From Marinospirillum alkaliphilum DSM 21637 (GTDB lineage Bacteria; Pseudomonadota; Gammaproteobacteria; Pseudomonadales; Halomonadaceae): 64,000 bases of DNA. The position numbers and the translations under genes are program-made. Under the pieces are notes generated by a model. It was not told where the DNA came from. It saw only the letters and a list, made by a program, of their open reading frames with translations, and made no database searches. The DNA lies in NCBI RefSeq assembly GCF_900119735.1, contig NZ_FPJW01000001.1, forward strand, positions 124,001 to 188,000, read 5' to 3'. Every line of letters starts with the position of its first letter. The first letter of the stretch is position 1. Positions 7,500 to 17,091 of the stretch are shown here, in pieces.

Positions 7500-9752
7500 A
7501 TGCATGGGGGCAGCGTCAGGAATGAAAGCAGCAGATGGTGGCATAGGATGCCTGCCAGATGGATGGCGGTATTGCTGCTGCTTCTGATGGTGCCCCCGTC
7601 ACAGGCTCAGCCGCGTGAATTGCGTGTCGGTCTGTATGAAAACCCTCCCAAGTTGTTCATCGGGCCGCGGGGTGAACCTCGCGGCATGTTGATTGAGTTG
7701 CTTGATGAGATTGCACAGCGTGAAGGCTGGAGTATTGAGTATCACCCTTGTTCCTGGTTGAACTGTCTGGAGCAGCTGGCGGCGGGGCAACTGGATTTAA
7801 TGCCTGATGTGGCCATTAACCCCGAGCGCTTACAGCGTTTTGATTTTCATACCTACCCGGCGCTGAATTCCTGGTCGCAGATTTACCGGCATCCCGATCA
7901 GCACATAGAGTCGCTGCTGGATTTACAAGGCAAACGTGTCGCCGTGTTACAGGGCAGTGTCCAGGATGCTGCCCTGCGTCAGTTACTGGCTGGCTTTGAA
8001 GTTGAGTTTTATCCGGTACCGGTGGTTTCCCTGGATCAAGCCTTTCGAGCCGTGGCTGAGCGGCGTGCAGACGCGGCCATTGCCAACTATCAGTTTGGTG
8101 GTTATCGCCATGGTGATTACGGACTGGTGGAAAGCCCCATTGTATTAATGCCCGCACGCATTTTTTATGGTGCGCCTCAGGGCCAGCAGCGGGATGTGCT
8201 GGCCCGCATTGATTTTTATCTGGAGCGCTGGCTGGCTGAACCCAATTCCCCTTATTACCAGATCATCCGTCGCTGGGGTGGTCAGCGTCCGGAAACGCTG
8301 GTGCCCGGTTTTGTCTGGCAGCTGCTGGCGGCACTGGTGGTGCTGGGGGTGGTGTTAACCGGTGGCATGTTGTTGTTGCGCTTGCAGGTTAAAAAGCGCA
8401 CCCGGGAATTGGCAGCCTTGAATCGTCATCTGGAACATCTGGCTCACTATGATTTACTGACCGGGTTGCCGAATCCGATTCTGCTGGCTGACCGTTTGCA
8501 GTCCCTGATGCAACAGGCCAATGAAAATCAGACGCTGCTACTGGTTGCACTGATTGATCTGGATGGTTTCAAGCAGATTAATGATCGCCATGGCACCGAT
8601 GTGGGTGATCAGTTGTTGATTGGACTAACACACCAGTGGCGCTCTTGCCTGCCGGAAAAATACCTGCTGGCGCGTTTGGGTGGTGATGAGTTTGTGGTCG
8701 TCATGCCGGGGTTAAAAAATCAGGAAGAAGGGGTGTATCAGGCGCGTTATTTACAGCAGTTGCTGGAGCGCCCGGTGACGCTTGGGGAAAGGGAGTTGCA
8801 GGTGTCTGGCAGTATAGGTTTGTGTTTTTATCCGCAGGGTGAAGAACACATCGAGGCTGAACAATTGTTGCGTCAGGCCGATCAAGCCATGTATCTGGCC
8901 AAACAGACCGGCAAGCACAGTTTTCAGGTGTTTGATGCTGAATGGGATCGCCATATCCGGGGGCAACACGAATCCCTTGAACGCATCCGTCTGGGGCTGA
9001 ATCAGGAAGAATTTGTGCTGTTTTATCAACCCAAGGTGAATCTGCGTACCGGTCAGGTGGTCGGGGTGGAAGCACTGATCCGTTGGCAGCATCCCGAACG
9101 CGGTCTGTTGGCTCCGGGTGCCTTTTTGCCACTGGTGGCGGAGCAACCGCTGGATGCGGCACTGGGCTACTGGGTGCTGGAAACCGCCCTGCGCCAGATG
9201 AGTCATTGGCAGGCGACAGGCCACTCAGTGCCGGTGAGCATCAATATTTCAGCACACCACCTGCAGCAGCCAGACTTTGTGGCTCGTTTGCAGCTCTTGC
9301 TGGACAATCATCCGCAAATCAATCCTGCGGATGTGGAGCTGGAAATCCTGGAAACCAGTGCGCTGGAAGATGTGCAGGAGGTTTCTGCCGTGATGCGAGC
9401 CTGTTCCCGCCTGGGGGTAGGGTTTGCGCTGGATGACTTTGGAACCGGTTATTCTTCCCTGACTTACCTGCGTCGCCTGCCTGCCCAGTTATTAAAAATT
9501 GATCAGAGTTTTGTGCGCGATATGCTGCAGGATGAAGAAGATCTCGCCATTCTGGAGGGTGTGATTCGTCTGGCTGCAGCTTTCAGACGCCAGGTGATTG
9601 CTGAGGGGGTGGAAACCCTGCAGCATGGTAACGAACTGCTGAAGTTGGGATGTGAGCTGGCACAGGGTTATGGCATTGCCCGCCCCATGCCTGCTGCAGA
9701 AATTCCGGAGTGGATTAAACACTGGCAGCAGGCACCGGTCTGGACGGCTTGA
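7500..9752 (+). CDS. Periplasmic-binding-domain sensor with GGDEF and EAL domains (c-di-GMP cyclase/phosphodiesterase)
   Basis: Membrane signalling protein of about 750 residues. Order: signal anchor (LLLLLMVPPSQA), a periplasmic SBP_bac_3-like domain (LRVGLYENPPKLFIGPRGEPRGMLIELLDEIA onward to about residue 265), a transmembrane helix (about 273-300), a GGDEF domain with intact LARLGGDEF (about 390-398) and an EAL domain with VEALIRW, NISAHHL, DDFGTGYSS and IAEGVET all intact. Both catalytic domains look competent. The ATG at 7500 was chosen because GGGGAG lies 7 bases upstream; a TTG at 7470 and an ATG at 7548 are alternatives. It is divergent from the phosphatase gene and converges on a chemoreceptor. 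The ligand is probably a small amino-acid-like solute, by family. Confidence 0.9.
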   Translation: MHGGSVRNESSRWWHRMPARWMAVLLLLLMVPPSQAQPRELRVGLYENPPKLFIGPRGEPRGMLIELLDEIAQREGWSIEYHPCSWLNCLEQLAAGQLDLMPDVAINPERLQRFDFHTYPALNSWSQIYRHPDQHIESLLDLQGKRVAVLQGSVQDAALRQLLAGFEVEFYPVPVVSLDQAFRAVAERRADAAIANYQFGGYRHGDYGLVESPIVLMPARIFYGAPQGQQRDVLARIDFYLERWLAEPNSPYYQIIRRWGGQRPETLVPGFVWQLLAALVVLGVVLTGGMLLLRLQVKKRTRELAALNRHLEHLAHYDLLTGLPNPILLADRLQSLMQQANENQTLLLVALIDLDGFKQINDRHGTDVGDQLLIGLTHQWRSCLPEKYLLARLGGDEFVVVMPGLKNQEEGVYQARYLQQLLERPVTLGERELQVSGSIGLCFYPQGEEHIEAEQLLRQADQAMYLAKQTGKHSFQVFDAEWDRHIRGQHESLERIRLGLNQEEFVLFYQPKVNLRTGQVVGVEALIRWQHPERGLLAPGAFLPLVAEQPLDAALGYWVLETALRQMSHWQATGHSVPVSINISAHHLQQPDFVARLQLLLDNHPQINPADVELEILETSALEDVQEVSAVMRACSRLGVGFALDDFGTGYSSLTYLRRLPAQLLKIDQSFVRDMLQDEEDLAILEGVIRLAAAFRRQVIAEGVETLQHGNELLKLGCELAQGYGIARPMPAAEIPEWIKHWQQAPVWTA

Positions 9753-9762
9753 TGCTTGTGCT

Positions 9763-11709
9763 TCAAGTGGTGAAGCGCTGCAGCTGTTGCTCCAATCCTT
9801 GCAGTAACTGTTCCAGGCTTTGGCTGTTATGTTCCAGCTCACCAACAGCTTGTGTGGTTTCCTGATACAGCGCATGCATGCCATTGGCCAACTGACTGAG
9901 TTGATCAGCCGTCACACGTTGCTGACTGGCCGCTGAAGCGGTTTCCACATTGGCACTGTGAATGCCACCAACAGCCTGATTGATGTTGTTTAAAGAAGCC
10001 CCGGCCTGTTCCAGGTGATGGCTCACTTCATCGGCTTGTTGCAGGCTGAATTCCATTTTACTGACAGCCTGCTGGGCTGCCTGACGGTTGGCATCCAGCA
10101 AACGGCTGATTTCTACTGTGGCATCACGTGAACGCCCAGCCAGTGAGCGCACTTCATCTGCAACAACTGCAAAACCACGACCTGCTTCACCGGCTCTGGC
10201 GGCTTCTATGGCGGCATTTAATGCCAGCAGATTGGTTTGTTCGGCGATGTCGTTGATCACATTCAGGATGTTATTGACCTTTTCACTGTGTTCAGCCAGT
10301 TCATTAACCTTGCTGGCAGAATCACGCAGGGCCGATTCCAGTGTCTGGTTGTGCTGCTGCAGCGTTTGCACCAGTTGGCTGCCATTGGCGGCCAGCTGGC
10401 TGGCATCCAGTGAAGCTTGTTGGCTGGTTTCGGCATTGTTGGCTATACCATGAATGGCCTGGTGTAACTCCTCTACACTGGTCAGCATTTCCTGCAGGCG
10501 TTGTTGCCCCTGTTGCACCTGTTGATCCAGATTGTTGGCCACGCGTTGCCCCAGGCTGGAGCTGTTGGAAACTTCGGTGGTGGCGTGGATCACCTGCTGC
10601 AGGAGTTTGCGCACCTGTGCCAGCATAGTGTCAAAGGCTTGTGCTGCCTGCGCGGTTTCATCCTTGCCTGGCAGTGCCAGTTTGCGTGTTAAATCCAGAT
10701 CCTGGGCAACACCTTCCATGGTGCGGGTTAATTGCAGGGTCGGGCCACTGATTTGTCGATAGATGAACCAGGCCACCAGAGCACCAGTAAACACCAGTAG
10801 CAGGTTGGATAGTCCGATCACTATGAGCCGCTGTCCAGCTGCTTGCAGCTCGGTATTTACCTGCTGTGCCAGGCTATCCAGCAGTTGCTGGCGCTGCTTG
10901 AGAGGCTGCTGCATCAGCTCATCTGTCAGTTGTAACCACTGGTCGGCAGGGGTGCTGAGGCCAAAGTTGCCATCCAGGTAAATCTGTTCTGCCAGGCTAC
11001 GAATTTCACTGACCTGCTGATGCTTTTCACCCTGCAGCCATTGCTTTAACAGAAGTTCAGGATGGTCAGGCAGCTGGTTGTTGTAACTGTTGAAAAAGAC
11101 CGATTGCTCACTCAGCAAACGCACAAAACGTGGGTAGGCTCCGGTTGGAAAATAGGTTTCCTCAAAAGCCACAGCCATCAGCAGGCGCTCTTCATCCAGA
11201 CGAGTCACCGCCAGCAACAACGCGTGGTGTGCTGAGTGCCAGCGAGTGGTCAGGCCATCGGCGTGGCCGGATAAGAGTGTGGAGAAAAGTTCCAGCTGGC
11301 TGGCAAGCTGGTTGATGGGGTGATCAGCTTGTAACAAACCCGCCAGATTCAGCGGTGTATCAAGGCTTTCCTGTACTCGTGTGCGGTAATGCTGCAAGGG
11401 GCGTTGCAATTCAGTGGGTAAGGAAGCAGTTTGTTGGTGCAGTTGTTCCAGATTGCGCAGCAGCGAAGAAGAGGCAGCCTGAGCATTGTTGCCGGAAAGT
11501 TGAGCGCTGCGCAGTTGCAGGTAGTCACGCACCGACAGGTCGAGCTGGGTGCGAGCCTGTACCAGTTGTTGTTGCAGTTGCAGGCCAGCATAAAGCTGCA
11601 GGTCATTACGCGTGCTGAGGCCAGCATAAACCAGCATGCCCAGTAGCGGCGGCACCACTAATAACAGGAGTTTGACGCGCACGGAGATATTGCGCACGAA
11701 CGTCAGCAT
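9763..11709 (-). CDS. Methyl-accepting chemotaxis protein with NIT-like periplasmic domain
   Basis: Chemoreceptor of about 648 residues: N-terminal membrane helix ([19 protein letters not shown]), a large all-helical periplasmic domain of about 270 residues with [23 protein letters not shown] resembling nitrate/nitrite-sensing (NIT) domains, a second helix ([22 protein letters not shown]), HAMP, and a long signalling coiled coil. The hairpin tip reads [23 protein letters not shown], the universal CheA/CheW-contact motif. The ATG at 11709 has GGGGAA 6 bases upstream and is preferred over the one at 11736. It converges on the GGDEF-EAL gene with a 10-bp gap. The NIT assignment is by pattern only. 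Confidence 0.88.
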   Translation of the reverse strand: MLTFVRNISVRVKLLLLVVPPLLGMLVYAGLSTRNDLQLYAGLQLQQQLVQARTQLDLSVRDYLQLRSAQLSGNNAQAASSSLLRNLEQLHQQTASLPTELQRPLQHYRTRVQESLDTPLNLAGLLQADHPINQLASQLELFSTLLSGHADGLTTRWHSAHHALLLAVTRLDEERLLMAVAFEETYFPTGAYPRFVRLLSEQSVFFNSYNNQLPDHPELLLKQWLQGEKHQQVSEIRSLAEQIYLDGNFGLSTPADQWLQLTDELMQQPLKQRQQLLDSLAQQVNTELQAAGQRLIVIGLSNLLLVFTGALVAWFIYRQISGPTLQLTRTMEGVAQDLDLTRKLALPGKDETAQAAQAFDTMLAQVRKLLQQVIHATTEVSNSSSLGQRVANNLDQQVQQGQQRLQEMLTSVEELHQAIHGIANNAETSQQASLDASQLAANGSQLVQTLQQHNQTLESALRDSASKVNELAEHSEKVNNILNVINDIAEQTNLLALNAAIEAARAGEAGRGFAVVADEVRSLAGRSRDATVEISRLLDANRQAAQQAVSKMEFSLQQADEVSHHLEQAGASLNNINQAVGGIHSANVETASAASQQRVTADQLSQLANGMHALYQETTQAVGELEHNSQSLEQLLQGLEQQLQRFTT

Positions 11710-11801
11710 AAGACTTTCCCCTTTGTTCTTTATCATTATTTTTTGGGAGCTGGGAGGGAGCTCACACGCCTCTGAGAGGAGAATCCTAGACGAAAGTCAA
11801 A

Positions 11802-11830
11802 AAAAAGCCATCATAAAGTGATAGCTTTTT
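11802..11830 (-). terminator. Rho-independent terminator of paaX
   Basis: On the minus strand, an imperfect stem built from AAAAGC/GCTTTT and ATCA/TGAT with an AAAG-type loop is followed by a run of eight T. It lies about 45 bp past the stop of the PaaX-like gene and before the chemoreceptor promoter region. Confidence 0.7.
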
Positions 11831-11874
11831 GTTAATTGCTCTGTATTTTCTGTGTCGCTTTCTGGTGGGTGGGG

Positions 11875-12798
11875 TCAGTCCAGTCCGCCAAAACGTTTGT
11901 AGAAGCTGGCGTTGGGGGTTGGCAGGGGGCCGGAAGCATTTTCCAGGGTTTGATCCAGCCATTGTTCGGCACGAGCATAGATCAAACGGTAGAGATTACG
12001 GCATAACTGACGGGCGCTGCGGCCCTCCCAGTCGCCGGGCAGTAGTTCGTCCGGCAACTGCGGATCACGCAACAGTACCTTGCGGTATTCGTGAATCAGC
12101 AGGGTGCGGGCAATCAGGCATTCTTCCGGTGTCAGGCTGTCGTCGATTTTTAATTCCTGCCACAGCGGGCGGAACTGATTCAGAAAATTACGATAACGGT
12201 CAGCCAGGTGTTCCAGGTTCCAGCTTTCCTTGACCTGTAAGCGCAGGGCGCGGGAGGTGAGCAACTCCTGGGGTTCACTCTGCATCACGATGATGTCGTC
12301 GAGTGCTTCACGTTCTTGCAGCAGTGGCAGGATTTCACTGCGTTCAAAACGGGGATGGGCCATCACGCCTGGTGCCAGGCTACCAAAACCCATCCATTCC
12401 AGTTCTTCCTTGACGGTGCGGCGTTTGCTGTTGTCCAGTTGGGATAAAAACACCAGGCACCAACTGCCAATCCACTGCTCGGTTGAGGCGTTGTAAACCT
12501 GTTTAAAGGCCTGCTCAAAGCGGCGCAAACCTGGCCCGGTCAGGCTGTAATAACTGCAGCGGCCCACCTTGTCAGCCTGCAACCAGGATTCCCGTGTCAG
12601 GCGGAAGACGGAGGTGCGCACCAGGCGTTCACTGATGCCCATGGGTTCCAGTAGTTTCATCAGGCTGCCCAGCCAGACGGTGCCACCACGCGGAACAATG
12701 GCATCACCATAAAGGGTGATGATCAGGGAGCCAGCCCGTAGTGGGCGTTTTTGTTGAAAGTTGTGAACCAGCAGGTCCAGTTGGGTTTTTGCGGCCAT
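11875..12798 (-). CDS. paaX: PaaX-family transcriptional repressor
   Basis: Protein of about 307 residues that aligns along its length with PaaX, the phenylacetyl-CoA-responsive repressor. The N-terminal winged helix has SLIITLYGDAIVPRGGTVWLGSL and RLVRTSVFRLTRESWLQADKVGR. The middle has WMGFGSLAPGVMAHP, and the C-terminus LPDELLPGDW...RQLCRNLY ends with SFYKRFGGLD, almost the same as E. coli PaaX. I chose the ATG at 12798 by comparison with the E. coli start; upstream in-frame starts at 12831 and 12885 exist. It is divergent from the liv operon, not next to paa catabolic genes, so its effector may be another aryl-CoA. Its target is probably the divergent importer. Confidence 0.82.
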   Translation of the reverse strand: MAAKTQLDLLVHNFQQKRPLRAGSLIITLYGDAIVPRGGTVWLGSLMKLLEPMGISERLVRTSVFRLTRESWLQADKVGRCSYYSLTGPGLRRFEQAFKQVYNASTEQWIGSWCLVFLSQLDNSKRRTVKEELEWMGFGSLAPGVMAHPRFERSEILPLLQEREALDDIIVMQSEPQELLTSRALRLQVKESWNLEHLADRYRNFLNQFRPLWQELKIDDSLTPEECLIARTLLIHEYRKVLLRDPQLPDELLPGDWEGRSARQLCRNLYRLIYARAEQWLDQTLENASGPLPTPNASFYKRFGGLD

Positions 12799-13193
12799 GG
12801 CCTTTGCTTTTCCGTTGCTGAAGTCATACATCTGCACCGGCGTTATTATCCTTGTCTGGATGCGCAGGTAAAGCGCTGTGGACAAAGCTTTGCAGGATTT
12901 TGACTTCGGTCATTGTTGTTATTTGGTATCAGGCAAGCATGAAACTGGTTGACAGGCTCGTTATGATACAATAGTTTTTGATCTAGCTCATCAAATGTGT
13001 CGCTTTTGAGGGCTGATCTAGCCAGGAGTGATTCACCTTTTGTTAACAGTCTGCTGTTTCCGGTTTCGGGCATCTGCTGTTGTAAAGGGTATAAGTGATA
13101 CGGATTTTCATTTCTTGGATGAAAGGTCTGTTTTGCTTTTGCAACAAAAATAAACGAGGGCAGCCACTGCCCCAATCTTGGAGAACAACAACA
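12799..13193. promoter_or_regulatory. paaX/liv divergent intergenic region with candidate operator and promoter
   Basis: A 395-bp gene-free stretch. It holds a perfect inverted repeat TTTGAT-N7-ATCAAA at 12977-12995. Upstream, TTGACA at 12949-12954 is followed after 17 bp by TAGTTT at 12972-12977, a plausible but weak sigma-70 promoter for the liv operon whose -10 touches the repeat. The long leader from there to the ATG at 13194 contains no convincing gene; short open frames in it lack coding character. The known PaaX consensus (TGATTC...GAATCA) was not found intact, only a single TGATTC half-site near 13028. Confidence 0.45.
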
Positions 13194-14348
13194 ATGAGTA
13201 AAAAACTCTTGCGCCGTGCGGGCTTTCTGGCCGCAACCCTGGCTGCAGGCATCTTTGCAGGTGCTCAGGCCGCTCAGCCGATCAAAATCGGTTCCTTCCT
13301 CTCTGTGACTGGTCCGGCATCCTTCCTGGGTGACCCGGAATTAAAAACCCTGGAAATGTACGTTGAGCGTATTAACGAAGCCGGTGGTGTGCTGGGTCGT
13401 CCGCTGCAGCTGATTCATTATGATGATGCTGGCGATGCCTCTGCTGCACGTAACTTCGCCAGTCGCCTGGTGCGTTCAGACCGCGTGGATATCATTGTTG
13501 GTGGCAGCACCACGGGTACCACCATGGCTGCAGTACCGCTGATCGAGCAGGCACGTACGCCGTTTATCTCCCTGGCGGGTGCTGTGGTGATCACTGATCC
13601 GGTCAAACCCTGGGTATTCAAAACCCCTCAGTCTGACCGTGCCGCTGCCCAGCGTGTACTGCAAGACATGAAGGATCGCGGTATTACGCGTATTGGCCTG
13701 ATTTCCGGTACTGACGGTTTTGGTCGTTCCGGTCGTGAGCAAACATTGGCAGTGGCTCCTGAAATGGGCATCGAAGTGGTTGCTGATGTGACTTACAGCC
13801 CTTCTGATACTGACATGACCGCCCAGTTGACCCGTATCCGTAACACCCCCGGTGTGCAGGCTGTGTTCAACTTCGGTTTTGGCCAGTCCCCAGCCATTGT
13901 GACGCGTAACTACGCACAACTGGGCATTGATCTGCCTTTCTATCAGTCTCACGGTGTAGCGTCTGACCGCTTCCTGGAACTGGTCGGCCGAGCGGGTGAA
14001 GGTCTGCGTCTGCCAGCTTCACCACTGCTGGTACCGGACTCTCTGCCGGATACCGACCCACAGAAGCGTGTGGTACAGGCCTACAAGTCTGCTTATGAGC
14101 AGCGCTGGAATACCCAGGTCTCTACCTTCGGTGGGTATGCTTTTGATGGTCTGATGCTGGCAGTAGAAGCCATTGAAAGAGCTGGCAGCACGGATCGTGA
14201 AGCAGTGCGTAAGGCGCTGGAAAGCATCCAGGGTTATGTGGGTGTGACAGGTGTTTTTAATATGTCACCGACTGACCATAACGGTGTTGGCCCTGAATCC
14301 TTCCGTATCCTGGAAGTACGCAACGGCCAGTGGCATCTGATTCAGTAA
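13194..14348 (+). CDS. LIV-type ABC transporter substrate-binding protein (first system)
   Basis: Periplasmic type-I binding protein of 384 residues. Signal peptide MSKKLLRRAGFLAATLAAGIFAGAQA, then mature QPIKIGSFLSVTGPASFLGDPE. The fold is that of LivK-like PBP1 proteins (INEAGGVLGRPLQLIHYDDAGD; VDIIVGGSTTGTTMAAVPLIEQ). Start at 13194 follows GGAG about 10 bases upstream. It is the first gene of an operon with two permeases and two ATPases. Although the family is named for branched-chain amino acids, many members bind aromatic acids. With a PaaX repressor next door and an aromatic-catabolism region downstream, an aromatic carboxylate is a reasonable inference, not shown. Confidence 0.9.
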   Translation: MSKKLLRRAGFLAATLAAGIFAGAQAAQPIKIGSFLSVTGPASFLGDPELKTLEMYVERINEAGGVLGRPLQLIHYDDAGDASAARNFASRLVRSDRVDIIVGGSTTGTTMAAVPLIEQARTPFISLAGAVVITDPVKPWVFKTPQSDRAAAQRVLQDMKDRGITRIGLISGTDGFGRSGREQTLAVAPEMGIEVVADVTYSPSDTDMTAQLTRIRNTPGVQAVFNFGFGQSPAIVTRNYAQLGIDLPFYQSHGVASDRFLELVGRAGEGLRLPASPLLVPDSLPDTDPQKRVVQAYKSAYEQRWNTQVSTFGGYAFDGLMLAVEAIERAGSTDREAVRKALESIQGYVGVTGVFNMSPTDHNGVGPESFRILEVRNGQWHLIQ

Positions 14349-14381
14349 TTCTTTTCTAAAACCTGCCTGACGGTCAGCGTT

Positions 14382-14403
14382 CCGGTGCCTTGATGGGTAC
14401 CGG
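14382..14403 (+). other. Stem-loop between binding-protein and permease genes (first liv)
   Basis: CCGGTGCC at 14382-14389 pairs with GGTACCGG at 14396-14403 (8 bp with one G-T pair) in the 86-bp spacer between the binding protein and livH. No U-run follows. Its position suits differential expression of an abundant binding protein versus membrane subunits by RNA end protection or partial termination. Confidence 0.5.
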
Positions 14404-14434
14404 ACTGCTGCCGGCTTTCGACGGGACAAAAACC

Positions 14435-15310
14435 ATGTTCGCAGAATTTATACAATACCTGTTTACCGGTATCACCATTGGTGCAACCTATGCACTGGTG
14501 GCTCTGGGTTTTACCCTCATTTACAACGCCAGTCATGTGATCAACTTTGCTCAGGGTGAATTCCTGATGATCGGTGGCATGGCGACTGTATCCCTGCTGG
14601 GAATGGGATTCCCGATGCCTGTGGCGATCGTGCTGGCGGTGATGCTGGCCGGTATCATTGGTGTTGCGCTGCAGCGTTTTGCCATTGCACCGGCAAAACA
14701 GGCGGATGTGGTCACCCTGATCATTATTACCATTGGTGCATCCATTTTTATCCGTGGTATTGCCCAGCTGGTGTGGGGCAAGGAATACCACGTGATGCCG
14801 AATTTCTCCTCCGACGAACCCATCCGTTTATTCGGTGCCGTGCTGAACAGCCAGAGTTTCTGGGTGCTGGGCATTGGTGCCTTGCTGGTGGTGGCGTTGG
14901 TGCTGTTTTTCACTCGTACCCTGATGGGTAAGGCCATTCTGGCAACCTCCATGAACAAGGATGCAGCCCGCCTGGTGGGTATTCGTACCCAGATGGTGTT
15001 GATGCTGGCCTTTATGCTGTCCGCGCTGCTGGGCTCCATGGCGGGTGTCACGGTGGCTCCGATTACCTTCACTGCTTATGACATCGGCATCATGCTGGGA
15101 TTGAAAGGTTTTGTGGCTGCTGCACTGGGTGGTCTGGGCAGTGGTGTGGGTGCAGTTGTGGGTGGCCTGTTGCTGGGGGTGGTGGAAGCCATGACCGCTG
15201 GTTACATCTCGTCTGACTACAAGGATGCCGTGGCCTTCTCAATGATTCTGCTGGTGCTCTTCTTCATGCCACGTGGTCTGTTCGGCAGCCGTGTTGTGGA
15301 GCGTGTGTGA
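14435..15310 (+). CDS. livH: LIV-type ABC transporter permease LivH (first system)
   Basis: Inner-membrane permease, 291 residues, about eight hydrophobic segments. LivH signatures: GATYALVALGFTLIYNASHVINFAQGEFLMIGGM at the N-terminus and the cytoplasmic coupling region AARLVGIRTQMVLMLAFMLSALLGSMAG. The downstream LKGFVAAALGGLGSGVGAVVGG is also typical. The start at 14435 is preceded by GGGA; a more upstream start would only add residues lacking family similarity. Its stop overlaps the next ATG by one base (TGATG). It pairs with LivM for translocation. Confidence 0.93.
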   Translation: MFAEFIQYLFTGITIGATYALVALGFTLIYNASHVINFAQGEFLMIGGMATVSLLGMGFPMPVAIVLAVMLAGIIGVALQRFAIAPAKQADVVTLIIITIGASIFIRGIAQLVWGKEYHVMPNFSSDEPIRLFGAVLNSQSFWVLGIGALLVVALVLFFTRTLMGKAILATSMNKDAARLVGIRTQMVLMLAFMLSALLGSMAGVTVAPITFTAYDIGIMLGLKGFVAAALGGLGSGVGAVVGGLLLGVVEAMTAGYISSDYKDAVAFSMILLVLFFMPRGLFGSRVVERV

Positions 15311-16320
15311 TGCTGAATTCGTTTATGCAGATGCGATTAAAAGGGCTGGTGATCCTGGCGGTGATCATCCTGATCCTGCCGCTGTTCATGAGCAACCCTT
15401 TTCACTATGACATGGCCACCCAGATTGCCATCATTGCTGCCACCGTGGTGGGGTTGAACCTGCTGGTGGGGTATGCCGGGCAGATCAGTCTGGGGCATGC
15501 CGGATTTTTTGGCATCGGTGCTTATTTCAGTGCGGTCATGACCAGCAATTATGACTGGCCACCCTTGCCAACCTTGCTGCTGGCCGCTGCGCTGGTGGGT
15601 GTGATTGCCTGGATTGTCGGGCGGCCGATCCTGAAGCTGAAAGGCCACTACCTGTCGATGGCAACGCTGGCAGTGGGTTTTATCATTGCCATCATCATCA
15701 ACAATGAAGGTTGGATCACCGGTGGTCCGGATGGTATGCCGGTGCCTTCTTTCAGTGTGTTTGGCTGGGAACTCAGCTCCTTTAACCAGTACTCCTTCCT
15801 TGGTATGGAGGTGAACGGTTACAAGGCCTGGTACTTCTTTGCCGGACTGCTGTTGCTGCTGGCGGTGTGGGTGGCACAGAACATCATTGATTCGCCGATT
15901 GGTCGTGCACTGCGCTCGGTGCATGGCTCCGAGGTGGCGGCTCGCGTCGTGGGTGTGGATACCGCCCGCTACAAAAGCCTGGTGTTTGTGATCTCGGCTG
16001 TTTACGCCAGTTTGATGGGCAGTTTTTATGCACACTTCACCGGTTTCATTACTCCGCACATTGCCAGTTTTGAACACTCCATCGTGTTGATCACCATGGT
16101 GGTATTGGGCGGTATGGCCTCTACCTTTGGTGTGATTCTGGGCGCTGCGGTATTAAAGCTGTTACCCCAGGTGCTGGCTGATTTCCAGGAACTGGAAATG
16201 ATGATGTTCGGTTTGATTCTGATGCTGACCATGATCTTCATGCCCAAGGGTCTGCTGCCCACTGCCCAGAAGCTGTTGAAGAAAAAGATGAGCCGGAAAA
16301 AAGTGGAGGAACAGGCATGA
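15310..16320 (+). CDS. livM: LIV-type ABC transporter permease LivM (first system)
   Basis: Inner-membrane permease of 336 residues. Typical LivM motifs: VGLNLLVGYAGQISLGHAGFFGIGAYFSA near residue 50, GRPILKLKGHYLSMATLAVGF near 105, and RALRSVHGSEVAARVVGVDTARYKSLVFVISA, the ATPase-coupling segment, near 200. Lysine- and arginine-rich C-terminus (KLLKKKMSRKKVEEQA) faces the cytoplasm. Start coupled to livH (one-base overlap) and stop coupled to livG (ATGA). Confidence 0.93.
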   Translation: MLNSFMQMRLKGLVILAVIILILPLFMSNPFHYDMATQIAIIAATVVGLNLLVGYAGQISLGHAGFFGIGAYFSAVMTSNYDWPPLPTLLLAAALVGVIAWIVGRPILKLKGHYLSMATLAVGFIIAIIINNEGWITGGPDGMPVPSFSVFGWELSSFNQYSFLGMEVNGYKAWYFFAGLLLLLAVWVAQNIIDSPIGRALRSVHGSEVAARVVGVDTARYKSLVFVISAVYASLMGSFYAHFTGFITPHIASFEHSIVLITMVVLGGMASTFGVILGAAVLKLLPQVLADFQELEMMMFGLILMLTMIFMPKGLLPTAQKLLKKKMSRKKVEEQA

Positions 16321-17075
16321 GCGCCCTGATCGATGTCAAAGGTCTGGACAAGGCTTTTGGTGGTGTGAATGCGGTCGAAGGCCTGAGCTTCAGTGTGGAT
16401 GCCGGGCAGATCTATTCGGTGATTGGCCCCAATGGTGCGGGCAAAACCACCCTGTTCAACCTGATTACCGGCATTTACACCCCCACCAAAGGTGAAATTC
16501 ACCTGAATGGGGAAAGTGTGGTGGGAATGGAACCCAACAAGCTGGCTGAGCGGGGCATGAGCCGTACCTTCCAGCAGATGCAGATTTGCATGAACATGAC
16601 GGCGCTGGAAAACGTCATGCTGGGGCGACACCTGCAGTTAAAAAGCAATCTGCTGACTACGCTGCTGCGCCTGCCTTCACTGTTAAAGGATGAAGAAGAC
16701 TGCCGCGACCATGCCATTGAACTGATGAAGTTTGTGGGTTGTGGTGAATACATCGAAAGTGATGCTTCGGCCATGTCTTACGGCGCGTTAAAGCGCCTGG
16801 AAATTGCTCGCGCACTGGCTGCTGATCCCAAGGTGATTCTGCTGGATGAACCGGCAGCGGGCCTGAATGGTACTGAAACGGCAGCACTGGAAGCATTGAT
16901 CAAAAAAATCGCTGCACAGGGCATCACTGTGGTGCTGGTTGAGCATGACATGAAACTGGTGATGGGCATTTCCAACCGGCTGCTGGTGCTGAATTATGGT
17001 CGCAAACTGGCCGAAGGCACCCCGGAAGAAATCCGTAACAACCCTGATGTGATTGCTGCCTATCTGGGTGGCTGA
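16317..17075 (+). CDS. livG: LIV-type ABC transporter ATPase LivG (first system)
   Basis: ABC ATPase, 252 residues. Walker A GPNGAGKTT at about 37-45, Q-loop in RTFQQMQICMNMTALENVMLG, signature in the slightly unusual form AMSYGALKRLEIARAL (where LSYGQQRR is common), Walker B VILLDEPAAGLN and H-loop VVLVEHDM. The insert NLLTTLLRLPSLLKDEEDCRDHA is normal for LivG. It overlaps livM by 4 bp and is followed 16 bp later by the hemerythrin-LivF gene, so the unit encodes a complete two-ATPase importer. Confidence 0.93.
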   Translation: MSALIDVKGLDKAFGGVNAVEGLSFSVDAGQIYSVIGPNGAGKTTLFNLITGIYTPTKGEIHLNGESVVGMEPNKLAERGMSRTFQQMQICMNMTALENVMLGRHLQLKSNLLTTLLRLPSLLKDEEDCRDHAIELMKFVGCGEYIESDASAMSYGALKRLEIARALAADPKVILLDEPAAGLNGTETAALEALIKKIAAQGITVVLVEHDMKLVMGISNRLLVLNYGRKLAEGTPEEIRNNPDVIAAYLGG

Positions 17076-17091
17076 GCGAGGAGGCAAGAAC

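Noticed and set aside
12846-13175. Open frame of 109 codons in the paaX/liv gap
   Set aside because: It covers promoter-like DNA, its product resembles no family and it overlaps the start region of paaX on the same strand.
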